Part shown: positions 44,767 through 52,035 of the stretch, piece after piece
Numbering within the stretch: position 1 is the stretch's first letter
Layout: each line of letters starts with the position of its first letter
Assembly: GCA_020634245.1 (NCBI GenBank)
Contig: JACKCC010000009.1
Span: 310,001 to 374,000 of the forward strand
Length of the DNA stretch: 64,000 nucleotides
Source: Ardenticatenaceae bacterium
Lineage (GTDB): Bacteria; Chloroflexota; Anaerolineae; Promineifilales; Promineifilaceae
Direction of reading: 5' to 3'
Translations under genes and position numbers: made by a program
The notes under the pieces: generated by a model
What the model saw: only the letters and a program-made list of their open reading frames with translations
The model's database searches: none
What the model was told of the DNA's origin: nothing

Positions 44767-46020
44767 TTATTGCCATTGGGGAACAATGTCAATAAAAAAG
44801 GCATTATCAATTAACAGTTCAAAGGCGCCGATTTCAGCAAGAGGATAACGCCAAATCTGCGCATCATTGGGATTATACAAACTGCCATTACCTAAAATAA
44901 TAGCATCACCGCCGCCAGCGTCAGGCGACCAAGGCGACCATGCTAAATATCGCATTGGGGTTTCTAGCTCAAACAAAATCACAGGGTCATCTGCTGGTTC
45001 AAGTTTTAGTAGGTTGAAATAATCGGTATCTTCTGGTGAAGCAAGTGTGAGGGATGCTACATTTGTAAAGGTCGGATGGAATGCAATTGGGATACGTTGC
45101 AAGAGTTGTGAGCATACATTCCCTAAATATTGAGCCACACTATCGCCGCCTTCCCTTATATTAAAACTTTCTACCGACACGACAGCGTTCCCTTCCATCC
45201 AACATATATTGGGAGGATCGCTTGCAATGCCGGTGTGAGTAGAAGACACAGTGGTTAATTCACCGCTGGCGATGCTTAAAATCCTGATTTCACCCTCGTA
45301 AAGACCATCAGCATTCACTGCATTAGTAAAACAACAGGAAAAAGCAATTTGCCGACCATCTGGTGACCAAACCAATGTTTGAACTGCATCTGAGTACAAC
45401 TGGCGATTTATATTTTCGCCCAGATGGTAAATATACAGTCCGGCATTAGAGCTATATGCAAGACGGACAGAATCAGGCGACCAAACAAACTGTTGAGTAT
45501 GCCCCTCTATATCTAGTGTGCGATTTGGCTCTTGTTTGGTTACATCAATAAGCACGAGATTTTGACCATTCTGAGTTAAGGCGATCCAGCGTCCATCAGG
45601 CGAAACAAAAGGACGAGGAGGATAGCTTCCCGCCCACCAAGGATCGCCAGATACACCAAGTTCAACCCACTGCGCTAACAAATCATTTTCGGTCAATGGT
45701 GATTGGGATTCTCCGTTCAAATCGGCCCGCCATAAATCATTATCACGCATAAATAAAATGGGCATAGATGGTGTTGGTAAGGATGTTGGTGAAGAGGTGG
45801 GTTCGGATGTTTGAAGTGCTGTAGGGGTGGATGTTGGCGTGGTTATGACGGTTTCTGTCTGTATGGGAGTTATAGAAGGTAATGGAACGGCCGTTTCCGT
45901 CACCGCAACTGTATTCATAACCATTACAACTGGCGTTGGGTCATGCGTTGGTGTTACATTCGCACAAGCCGCTAACCACAACATAATTGGGAACAAGAGA
46001 AGATACGCATTTCTAATCAT
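44767..46020 (-). CDS. Beta-propeller lipoprotein B (TolB/WD40-like)
   Basis: 417 residues. The signal peptide is identical to lipoprotein A (LWLAAC lipobox, Cys20), followed by a Thr/Ser/Pro-rich spacer (TPTSTPTALQTSEPTSSPTSLPTPS, ~55-85). The propeller-like C-terminal domain has repeated SPDGRWIALT, WSPDSVRLAYSS and WSPDGRQIAFSC blades. It is predicted to be anchored to the outer face of the membrane by a lipid. The propeller shares no long match with lipoprotein A, so only the 5' module is recently duplicated. Confidence 0.85.
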   Translation of the reverse strand: MIRNAYLLLFPIMLWLAACANVTPTHDPTPVVMVMNTVAVTETAVPLPSITPIQTETVITTPTSTPTALQTSEPTSSPTSLPTPSMPILFMRDNDLWRADLNGESQSPLTENDLLAQWVELGVSGDPWWAGSYPPRPFVSPDGRWIALTQNGQNLVLIDVTKQEPNRTLDIEGHTQQFVWSPDSVRLAYSSNAGLYIYHLGENINRQLYSDAVQTLVWSPDGRQIAFSCCFTNAVNADGLYEGEIRILSIASGELTTVSSTHTGIASDPPNICWMEGNAVVSVESFNIREGGDSVAQYLGNVCSQLLQRIPIAFHPTFTNVASLTLASPEDTDYFNLLKLEPADDPVILFELETPMRYLAWSPWSPDAGGGDAIILGNGSLYNPNDAQIWRYPLAEIGAFELLIDNAFFIDIVPQWQ

Positions 46021-46155
46021 GCGGAAATTGTAACCGTTCTTTGTGCGGCTGCCTCAATTTTCACACTACGCATTAGCAACGGGTGGGCGATTTTTTCTCT
46101 TGTTGGAAATTAGGGTAACGGCCGTTGCCAGTTCAATTTTATGGGAATTGTAGCG
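45885..46155. repeat. Duplicated 5' module, copy B (271 bp)
   Basis: Second copy of the segment at 44190-44460, covering the first ~45 codons and upstream region of lipoprotein B. Both copies contain two ACGGCCGT palindromes at the same relative positions. Confidence 0.85.
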
Positions 46156-46192
46156 CGTTTCCTCGCCGCTGGTTTGCGGTGACAGTATGTTT

Positions 46193-46600
46193 TTACTGCA
46201 CTTCAAATTCCAGCGTGCGATCCAGTTCACCGTTCAGGTACAGATCAACCTTGTACTTCCCGGCCGGCCAGAGTTGGTCGTTGGTTAAATTGAAGGTGAA
46301 AATATTGTTGTTCCCGGCCGTCATTTCCGTCTCGTCGATGAGCAAATTGGGTTCTTCGCCGGCAGCGGAAACGGCCGTCCACGATGCTTTCAATGTCGTA
46401 TCTTCCGGGGCATTGGCCAATTCAACGATGCAATAAAATATTTGGTCTGAGGCAAACACAGTCGTTTCCTGGGTTCCTTCGCTGTCAGTGGTCAGGATGG
46501 CGCTTTTGATGTTGGCCGTGCTGAAGCTGCCGCCGCAGGCCAGCGCGGGCAGTATCAATAATCCGATAAAAACCAAAACGTATAATTTATTCGTTTTCAT
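46193..46600 (-). CDS. Small Ig-like lipoprotein, unknown function
   Basis: 135 residues from ATG 46600 (GGAGAC 4 bp upstream; an in-frame start at 46639 adds 13 non-signal-like residues). The signal peptide ends in the lipobox LPALAC, then comes a beta-rich domain ending YKVDLYLNGELDRTLEFEVQ that looks like a single immunoglobulin-like sandwich. No family is recognized with confidence. It is probably membrane-anchored and extracytoplasmic. Confidence 0.7.
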   Translation of the reverse strand: MKTNKLYVLVFIGLLILPALACGGSFSTANIKSAILTTDSEGTQETTVFASDQIFYCIVELANAPEDTTLKASWTAVSAAGEEPNLLIDETEMTAGNNNIFTFNLTNDQLWPAGKYKVDLYLNGELDRTLEFEVQ

Positions 46601-46757
46601 TTTTGTCTCCTTGTCGGTACCCCAAAGAGGGATTATCAACAGTTTACAGCAGAATCCCGGTTTTAGATCCGGTTGTTATTTTCATGGGGGTGTACGGCCG
46701 TTTGGTACCGCGATGTGGTTTGATGATTCCCGTGCATCCCGCCCTTGCTGTGGGGGG

Positions 46758-47591
46758 TTAACCGATGTGCTTTCGTAAAAACGACTGGATGTGTTGATTG
46801 GTAACGGCCGTATTATCCTGATTGGCATTGTGTCCGGCGTCAGGGATGATGTGAAATTCAGCCGCCTTTTCCATCTCGGCCCAAAGAGGCATATCGCGCT
46901 TAATCGTGCCCGTTTGGTCATGTTGGCCATGAACCAGCAGCAGAGGCACGTCAAACCGCCAGTCGGGATCGCCCTTTTCATCAATAGCCAGCGTCACCGC
47001 CTGCCAAATCGTTAAAAAATCCTTGTGGCTGATCTGGCGTGATGCTTCCAGAGCATAGGCTTGCACGGCTGGGGTAACGGCCGTATTCCGGGCCACCACC
47101 TTCGTCAAATGACCGTAAGGCCATAATTTGAACAGTGGCATCGTCGCCTTCAGCGTCCAGATTTCCAGGCGGCTGTATGCTTTGGCCAGCGGGGTGGAAC
47201 CGATGATCATCAGGGCACGCACCCGCTGCGGGGCCAGCCGGTAGATGTGCTGGGCGATGTAACCGCCCAGTGATTGGCCACACAATACCGCCTGCTCCAC
47301 CCCTATTTCATCGAGGATAGCCAGCATATCGGCGGCGCACAGTTCCAATGAAAAACCGGAACCGATGGGACGGGAACGGCCGTGTCCCCGCGCATCCCAG
47401 GTCAACACCCGGTAATCGGCGGCAAAAGCTTCCACCTGGGCAGTAAACATGCGGTGGTCCATCGTGGCCCCGTGCATGAAAACCAGCAGCGGCCGTTCAG
47501 CCGGGCCGCCCAGCCAGTAATGGATGTCGCAGCCCTCACGCCGCAGGATGTGTTCTGTCAGCAGCGCCGGTGTTTCATCAAAATGGGTCAT
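46758..47591 (-). CDS. Alpha/beta hydrolase
   Basis: 277 residues. It shows LVFMHGATMDHRMF (oxyanion region), WDARGHGRSRP, the nucleophile elbow GQSLGGY (Ser ~111), acid in LLVHGQHDQTG and catalytic His in DAGHNANQDN. This is the full set of an alpha/beta-fold esterase or hydrolase. No signal peptide is seen, so it is cytosolic. Substrate unknown. GGGGAGAA precedes the ATG. Confidence 0.88.
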   Translation of the reverse strand: MTHFDETPALLTEHILRREGCDIHYWLGGPAERPLLVFMHGATMDHRMFTAQVEAFAADYRVLTWDARGHGRSRPIGSGFSLELCAADMLAILDEIGVEQAVLCGQSLGGYIAQHIYRLAPQRVRALMIIGSTPLAKAYSRLEIWTLKATMPLFKLWPYGHLTKVVARNTAVTPAVQAYALEASRQISHKDFLTIWQAVTLAIDEKGDPDWRFDVPLLLVHGQHDQTGTIKRDMPLWAEMEKAAEFHIIPDAGHNANQDNTAVTNQHIQSFLRKHIG

Positions 47592-47709
47592 CTTATTCTC
47601 CCCAATACCCTCTTCAGTTTACGGGTATTGCGCTGCACCAGGGTTCGCATACGGCCGTTGCACCACAACCCAAAGCGCCAACGTCCACAGCTCACGGGCC
47701 ATTACCATT

Positions 47710-48069
47710 CTACTCGTAAGGCAGCCCGGCATAGCGCCACCCCAACATACCGCCAGACAGGTTGTATATATCGCTAAAACCATGAACAGCCAGGTGCTCA
47801 CAGGCTGTGTGGCTGCGATTGCCGGAACGGCAAATGCATACAATCGGTTTGTCTTTGGGCAATTCATCCAATCGGGCCGCCAACATAGAGAGGGGAATGA
47901 GCTGGGAACCGGTGATACGGCCGTCATACTCATACTCGCCGGGTGTACGCACGTCAACCAGAACCAAATCATCATTATTTTGCATCATCTCAGCCAGTTG
48001 GTGAGCGTTAACGTGTTTGACAGGACTGAACTTTTGCAGCCCCTTTCGGCCAAATAAGGATTGGAACAT
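47710..48069 (-). CDS. Rhodanese-like domain protein
   Basis: 119 residues from ATG 48069 (AGGAG upstream). Single rhodanese domain with LVLVDVRTPGEYEYDGRITGSQLIPL and the active-site loop CRSGNRS (Cys ~80), so a sulfurtransferase-type persulfide carrier is expected. No signal peptide. It may act with the TrxB-like reductase and the disulfide oxidoreductase encoded just upstream on the same strand. Confidence 0.88.
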   Translation of the reverse strand: MFQSLFGRKGLQKFSPVKHVNAHQLAEMMQNNDDLVLVDVRTPGEYEYDGRITGSQLIPLSMLAARLDELPKDKPIVCICRSGNRSHTACEHLAVHGFSDIYNLSGGMLGWRYAGLPYE

Positions 48070-48223
48070 CAATCATTTCTCCTATAAAAATGAGGCGCAA
48101 GCAGCTTACTCGCTCTTTGCGGTCGGTCAGACCCAGCTCCACATTCATTTGTAGTGGTATTTGCAGCGCATGACATTGCGGTTTTTATGAATTATTTCTT
48201 ATTAATTATAAGCCAAGGCTGAT

Positions 48224-48261
48224 AAAAAACGAGGGTGTAACGATGACCGGTTACACCCTCG
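48224..48261 (-). terminator. Rho-independent terminator after trxB-like gene
   Basis: A 12-bp perfect stem (48230-48241 / 48250-48261, arm CGAGGGTGTAAC) with an 8-nt loop. On the - strand it is followed by TTTTTT, so it terminates the reductase/oxidoreductase operon. Confidence 0.85.
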
Positions 48262-48293
48262 CGTCCCCAGAGATGTGGGAGGTAAAAAACTCG

Positions 48294-49301
48294 CTAATTC
48301 CAGTCAATCTGGACTTGCTTGCGATTATGAACGAATTTATCAACGGCTACCGCAGCGATGACGCCATCGGCGGCGGCAATAACAGCCTGTTTAATGTGTG
48401 AACACAGCAAATCACCGACGGCAAAGACACCGGGAACGGCCGTTTGCATTTCCGCATCCACTACCAGACAGCCCTCCGCCGACGTTTTCAACTGACCCAT
48501 CAAATAATCAGTAATCGGCTGACCGCCTTGCAAGTAAACAAACGCGCCATCAACCGGCAATACACTCTCTTCCCCGCCGCGCGGATGAACACGCACGCCG
48601 GTAACCTGACCCGCACCTTCAATGCGTTTGAGACGCGTGCCCAACATCAAAGTCACTTTTTCATGATGGGTAATTTCGGCTGCCAGCGATTCCTGCGCCT
48701 TTAGCGCCGGCGTAGGCACAACCAGATACACCTGGCTGGCAAACTTCGTCAAAAACAGCGCTTCCTCAATCGCTTCGTCGTTGTTACCAATCACCGCCAC
48801 CGGCTTGTCACGGAAAAAAGCGCCGTCACAAGTAGCGCAGTAACTGACGCCGCGTCCCAACAACTCTACTTCGCCGGGAACACTGCTGGTGCGTCCCATC
48901 GAACCGGTGGCCAGGATGATGGCTTTAGCCTGGAAGCTGTTCGTGCCAGCCATCACCATTTTAGGATCTGACGCAATATCCAGCCCTACAACCTTGTCGG
49001 TCAAAAATTCAGCGCCAAACGATTTGGCCTGCTGGCGCATGATTTCCACCAACTCCACGCCGCTTACCGGGCCGGGCACGCCGGGATAATTACTGATTTT
49101 GCTGGTAATGCCCAGCGCACCGGCCGTCATCCCTTTGTCGATGACCAGCGTACGCAAATCGGCGCGCGCCGTATAAATGGCCGCCGATGCCCCAGCCGGA
49201 CCGCCGCCAATAATAATCACGTCGTACACGTTCGGGCCGCCGCCTAAATTGGCCAGTCCCAAACCCAAATTCATATCGAGATTCATAGTTTCAACAGTCA
49301 T
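48294..49301 (-). CDS. trxB: Thioredoxin reductase-like FAD/NAD(P)H oxidoreductase
   Basis: 335 residues from ATG 49301; the frame is open to 49349. FAD motif DVIIIGGGPAGASAAIYTAR, redox-active CATC in GVSYCATCDGAFF, NAD(P)H motif AVIGNNDEAIEEALFL and the C-terminal FAVGDL are all present. It passes electrons from NAD(P)H to a thioredoxin-like partner, most likely the two-fold protein encoded just upstream. The NAD(P)H loop reads GNNDEA rather than the usual GGGDSA, so cofactor preference is uncertain. Confidence 0.88.
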   Translation of the reverse strand: MTVETMNLDMNLGLGLANLGGGPNVYDVIIIGGGPAGASAAIYTARADLRTLVIDKGMTAGALGITSKISNYPGVPGPVSGVELVEIMRQQAKSFGAEFLTDKVVGLDIASDPKMVMAGTNSFQAKAIILATGSMGRTSSVPGEVELLGRGVSYCATCDGAFFRDKPVAVIGNNDEAIEEALFLTKFASQVYLVVPTPALKAQESLAAEITHHEKVTLMLGTRLKRIEGAGQVTGVRVHPRGGEESVLPVDGAFVYLQGGQPITDYLMGQLKTSAEGCLVVDAEMQTAVPGVFAVGDLLCSHIKQAVIAAADGVIAAVAVDKFVHNRKQVQIDWN

Positions 49302-49343
49302 AAAGTCATGCGTCGATAACAGCGCTTGACACATGACTTTATG
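49299..49343. repeat. 12-bp perfect inverted repeat between PDO-like and trxB-like genes
   Basis: CATAAAGTCATG (49299-49310) and CATGACTTTATG (49332-49343) are exact reverse complements with a 21-nt loop. The left arm contains the trxB-like start codon. It could form an mRNA hairpin that hides the start, or be a member of the REP-like family at 41530. Confidence 0.55.
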
Positions 49344-49355
49344 CCGCATGAGATA

Positions 49356-50012
49356 TTACGCGGCTACGGCTTGCTTCAACTTGGCCAGGAGCATCGGTTC
49401 CGGCGCGGCCCCTTCCATGTGGATGTTTTCATTGATGACCGTGCGCGGTACGCCCTGTACCGAATATTTATTGGAGAGATGCGGGAACTCGATGGCCTCA
49501 ACCATGTCGGCCGTGATCATATCGCTTTCCATCGCCAACTGGTGGCCCATCAATACGGCCCGCGGGCAGTAGGGGCAGGTGGGGGTAACAAAGACTTGCA
49601 TATGGACCGGGCTTTCCAACGCGGCTGCCCAGGCTTTCATTTCTGCACCCAGCCCTGTTTCGCCGGAGCCAACCATCATAATATCTTCAATGATGGAACT
49701 GAATTCGTAGCCAGAGGGAATGCCAAAGAAGCGAATGCCGTAATCTTTGGGTTTGTCGCCGCCTAACATGATGATGGTGGCCGGGATTTTATCGACGTTG
49801 TACTGCTCGGCGATTTCCTGGTGTTTGACAAAGTCGTATACTTCCAACGAAATCATATCGGAAAGTTCGGCCACTTCTTCGGCCAGTTGGCGGGTTTCTT
49901 TGCAGTATTGACATTCCATTTCCTGAGTAAAGACGACCAATTTGACCGGTTTGTCCAACTCCGCGAATTTTTCTTGTAAAATCTTACGATCGGATTCTTG
50001 TAATAAAGCCAT
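49356..50012 (-). CDS. Protein disulfide oxidoreductase (PDO-like, two thioredoxin folds)
   Basis: 218 residues from ATG 50012 (TGGAGAATT upstream; the frame is open to 50162 but that part overlaps the divergent sigma gene's control region). The N-terminal fold has ECQYC (Cys ~36/39) and the C-terminal fold has PTCPYCPRA (Cys ~147/150), with cis-Pro segments KIPATI and GVPRTV. This matches the PDO/glutaredoxin-like family that works with TrxB-type reductases in archaea and deep-branching bacteria. Predicted cytosolic dithiol-disulfide exchange. Confidence 0.87.
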   Translation of the reverse strand: MALLQESDRKILQEKFAELDKPVKLVVFTQEMECQYCKETRQLAEEVAELSDMISLEVYDFVKHQEIAEQYNVDKIPATIIMLGGDKPKDYGIRFFGIPSGYEFSSIIEDIMMVGSGETGLGAEMKAWAAALESPVHMQVFVTPTCPYCPRAVLMGHQLAMESDMITADMVEAIEFPHLSNKYSVQGVPRTVINENIHMEGAAPEPMLLAKLKQAVAA

Positions 50013-50089
50013 GATAATTCTCCATTTTTCATCTAGTTTCGTATGGTTAGATAGAAACGGCCGTAAAAGGTTACAAAACAATTTAAAAA

Positions 50090-50115
50090 TGTAACAACTC
50101 GGTGAGTAAATCGTC
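50090..50115 (+). promoter_or_regulatory. Predicted ECF-sigma promoter of the sigma factor gene (autoregulation)
   Basis: TGTAAC (50090-50095), 16 nt, CGTC (50112-50115). This has the form of known ECF promoters such as B. subtilis SigX. The same TGTAAC-N16-CGTC recurs upstream of the small membrane gene at 51119. The TGTAAC is also one arm of an inverted pair with GTTACA at 50070. Confidence 0.6.
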
Positions 50116-50136
50116 CAAAAGGAAAAAGAAAAATCG

Positions 50137-50709
50137 ATGCTTGATGACAGCCAACTGCTCACAGCCCTGCGCCAGTGTGACCCAACTGCCTTTGCTCAAC
50201 TCTTTGAGATGTATTCCGACAAGATTTACCGGCTGGCTATCGGGCTGCTGGAAGACGAAAATGAAGCCGAAGGCGTGGTTCAGGATACATTCATGCGCCT
50301 GCTGGAACGGCTGAATCAATTTGAAGGACGCTCGACGCTGGGCACCTGGCTGTATCGGGTAGCTTACAATTTGAGCATTGACCGGCTGCGGAAATGGCAG
50401 CCTACATTTGCTCTGGCCGACGATCATGATGATGAATCCTTACCAATGCCGGCCGTTCTTACCGATTGGCGCGAAGCGCCGGAAACCTGGCTGACCGCCA
50501 ACGAATTAACGGCTGAACTGGATAAAGCCATCACCGGTTTGCCAACAAAATTAAAAGCTGTGTTTATCTTGCGGGAAATCGAAGGGCTAACAACGGAAGA
50601 ATGCGCCCAGGTGCTGGCCATCTCAGAAAGCGCGGCCAAGGTGCGCCTGCATCGTGCCCGGCTGCTGCTGCGGGAACGGCTGGCCGAGTACGTAACTGAA
50701 TTATTATAG
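50137..50709 (+). CDS. ECF-type RNA polymerase sigma factor
   Basis: 190 residues. Region 2: YSDKIYRLAIGLLEDENEAEGVVQDTFMRLLERLNQF and WLYRVAYNLSIDRLRK. Region 4: LPTKLKAVFILREIEGLTTEECAQVLAISESAAKVRLHRARLLLRERL. The anti-sigma gene starts 2 bp downstream, the usual ECF arrangement. AAGGA precedes the ATG. Probably autoregulated from 50090-50115. Confidence 0.92.
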   Translation: MLDDSQLLTALRQCDPTAFAQLFEMYSDKIYRLAIGLLEDENEAEGVVQDTFMRLLERLNQFEGRSTLGTWLYRVAYNLSIDRLRKWQPTFALADDHDDESLPMPAVLTDWREAPETWLTANELTAELDKAITGLPTKLKAVFILREIEGLTTEECAQVLAISESAAKVRLHRARLLLRERLAEYVTELL

Positions 50710-50711
50710 GT

Positions 50712-50951
50712 ATGCCCATGAAATGTGAAGAATTAGTACAATATTTATCGGATTATATCGACCAAGACCTGGATGAAGAGCTGGTGGCGGAAGCCCAGGA
50801 GCATCTGGCAACCTGCCACAACTGTCGCGTGGTGCTGGATACCACTCAACAGACCATTTTCTTGTTCCGCGAGCAAGGCAAGCGAACAATCCCGGCCCAG
50901 CGGCGGCAGCATCTGTTTGATCAATTGCAAGACACTTTTTTAAAGGAATAA
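50712..50951 (+). CDS. Anti-sigma factor, zinc-finger (zf-HC2/ZAS) type
   Basis: 79 residues, with the CEELVQYLSDYIDQDLDEE helix and HLATCHNC zinc-binding motif (His-x3-Cys-x2-Cys) of ZAS anti-sigma domains. It lacks any transmembrane segment, so it would be a soluble cytosolic regulator, possibly redox-sensitive through the Cys-zinc site. ATG 50712 and ATG 50718 are both possible. Confidence 0.88.
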   Translation: MPMKCEELVQYLSDYIDQDLDEELVAEAQEHLATCHNCRVVLDTTQQTIFLFREQGKRTIPAQRRQHLFDQLQDTFLKE

Positions 50952-50981
50952 TGACCATCGCCGCCTGAGCTTATCGCCGCT

Positions 50982-51018
50982 TGAGCTTGTCGAAGGCAGC
51001 CGGGCTTCGACAAGCTCA
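50982..51018. repeat. REP-like hairpin TGAGCTTGTCGAAG...CTTCGACAAGCTCA
   Basis: A 14-bp perfect stem with a 9-nt loop, 30 bp after the anti-sigma stop. A further partial copy (CCTGAGCTTATCGCC) precedes it. It belongs to a dispersed family in this window (54989-55067, 55527-55562, 57571-57613), always between genes. Confidence 0.75.
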
Positions 51019-51061
51019 GCCCTCGATATGCTCCGGCAATAGATTTTCTCCAAACGAATTT

Positions 51062-51087
51062 TGTAACCTTTATGGGCATTCCCCGTC
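51062..51087 (+). promoter_or_regulatory. Predicted ECF-sigma promoter of the small-peptide/DUF2892 operon
   Basis: TGTAAC (51062-51067), 16 nt, CGTC (51084-51087), identical in both boxes and spacing to the site at 50090 upstream of the sigma gene. It places the 34-residue membrane peptide and the DUF2892 gene in the predicted regulon. Confidence 0.6.
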
Positions 51088-51118
51088 TAAAGAGCAAATC
51101 GGGTAACAGGCATGTGTT

Positions 51119-51223
51119 ATGGATTCGACAAAGACAAAGTTTTTGAAGTTAGGAATGGTTTGTATTGTATGTGTGGCTGTCGTTTCCGGGCTGGCCTGGC
51201 TGATAAACTTTTTCATTTCTTGA
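51119..51223 (+). CDS. Small single-span membrane peptide, 34 residues
   Basis: ATG 51119 to TGA 51223. The peptide begins MDSTKTKFLKLGMV, followed by one hydrophobic helix (CIVCVAVVSGLAWLINFF) and FIS at the end. A polar, lysine-containing N-terminus before a single helix fits a small membrane protein. It lies 32 bp after the predicted ECF promoter and 15 bp before the DUF2892 gene. No homologue is recognized; coding status is inferred from position and composition. Confidence 0.5.
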   Translation: MDSTKTKFLKLGMVCIVCVAVVSGLAWLINFFIS

Positions 51224-51238
51224 GATTTCGGAGGAAAA

Positions 51239-51442
51239 ATGTCTTTTAAGAAAAATGTAGGATCAACGGATCAAATTGTACGTATTGTTTTGGCTGTGAT
51301 TTTGGCAGCATTGGCTCTAACCGGAACCGTCAGTGGCGTGTTGGCCATTATATTTTATATTCTGGCGGCCGTTTTTGTGGTGACAGCCCTGGTAGGTTTC
51401 TGCCCCCTTTACCTGCCGTTTAATCTTTCGACGAAAAAATAA
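51239..51442 (+). CDS. DUF2892 (YgaP-like) inner membrane protein
   Basis: 67 residues starting MSFKKNVGSTDQIVRIVLA, followed by two transmembrane helices and CPLYLPFNLSTKK, the typical DUF2892 pattern (GFCPLY). Members are often fused to or beside rhodanese domains, and a rhodanese lipoprotein gene lies 96 bp downstream, consistent with persulfide handling at the membrane. GGAGG sits 5 bp before the ATG. Confidence 0.88.
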   Translation: MSFKKNVGSTDQIVRIVLAVILAALALTGTVSGVLAIIFYILAAVFVVTALVGFCPLYLPFNLSTKK

Positions 51443-51473
51443 ACGGCCGTTCTTACCCCAATATTTGTTTTTC

Positions 51474-51505
51474 ACAACAGGCTGGATTACGATCCGGCCT
51501 GTTCT
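51474..51505 (+). terminator. Hairpin after DUF2892 gene
   Basis: Arms AACAGGCTGGAT (51476-51487) and ATCCGGCCTGTT (51492-51503) pair over 12 bp with one G-U wobble and a 4-nt loop. The following sequence is T-rich but interrupted. Confidence 0.5.
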
Positions 51506-51538
51506 GTTGTTAATTCATATTATACGAGGAGATGATTG

Positions 51539-51964
51539 ATGAAACTGAAATTTTTCTTGCTTATCACATTGATTACTTTGGCGTTAACGGCGTGCGGCGG
51601 CGGGGAAACGGCCGTAGCCGAACCCCCGGTTGATGTCGCTGTGGCTGAACTCAATTTAGGCCCAACCGTTGATGTGGCCACTGTTGCCGCCATCATGGAC
51701 CGTGAGGACGTCGTCCTCATCGACGTCCGCGAACAATCCGAGTACGACGAGGTACACATCCCCAACATCACTCTCATCCCGTTGGGAACCGTGCCTGACA
51801 GTCTCGATAAAATCCCCACCGACAAAACAGTCATCGTCACCTGCCGCAGCGGTAACCGCAGCGGCCAGGCCACCGAATATCTGCGCCAGCAAGGCTTTGA
51901 CAATGTCCACAACATGGAAGGTGGTATTGTTGCCTGGCAGGCCGCCGGCTATCCTGTTGAATAA
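51539..51964 (+). CDS. Rhodanese-domain lipoprotein
   Basis: 141 residues from ATG 51539 (CGAGGAG upstream). The signal peptide ends in LALTAC, giving a lipid-anchored Cys. After a short linker, the rhodanese domain has VVLIDVREQSEYDEVHI and active-site loop CRSGNRSG (Cys ~102). It is an extracytoplasmic sulfurtransferase or persulfide sensor candidate. A 7-bp stem (51988-51994/52008-52014) follows the gene. Confidence 0.88.
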   Translation: MKLKFFLLITLITLALTACGGGETAVAEPPVDVAVAELNLGPTVDVATVAAIMDREDVVLIDVREQSEYDEVHIPNITLIPLGTVPDSLDKIPTDKTVIVTCRSGNRSGQATEYLRQQGFDNVHNMEGGIVAWQAAGYPVE

Positions 51965-52035
51965 GACTCAAAAGTAAAAAAGTAGCAGAGTGGCGAAGTA
52001 AAACCTTGCCACTCCGCCACTTTGCAACTTTGCCT

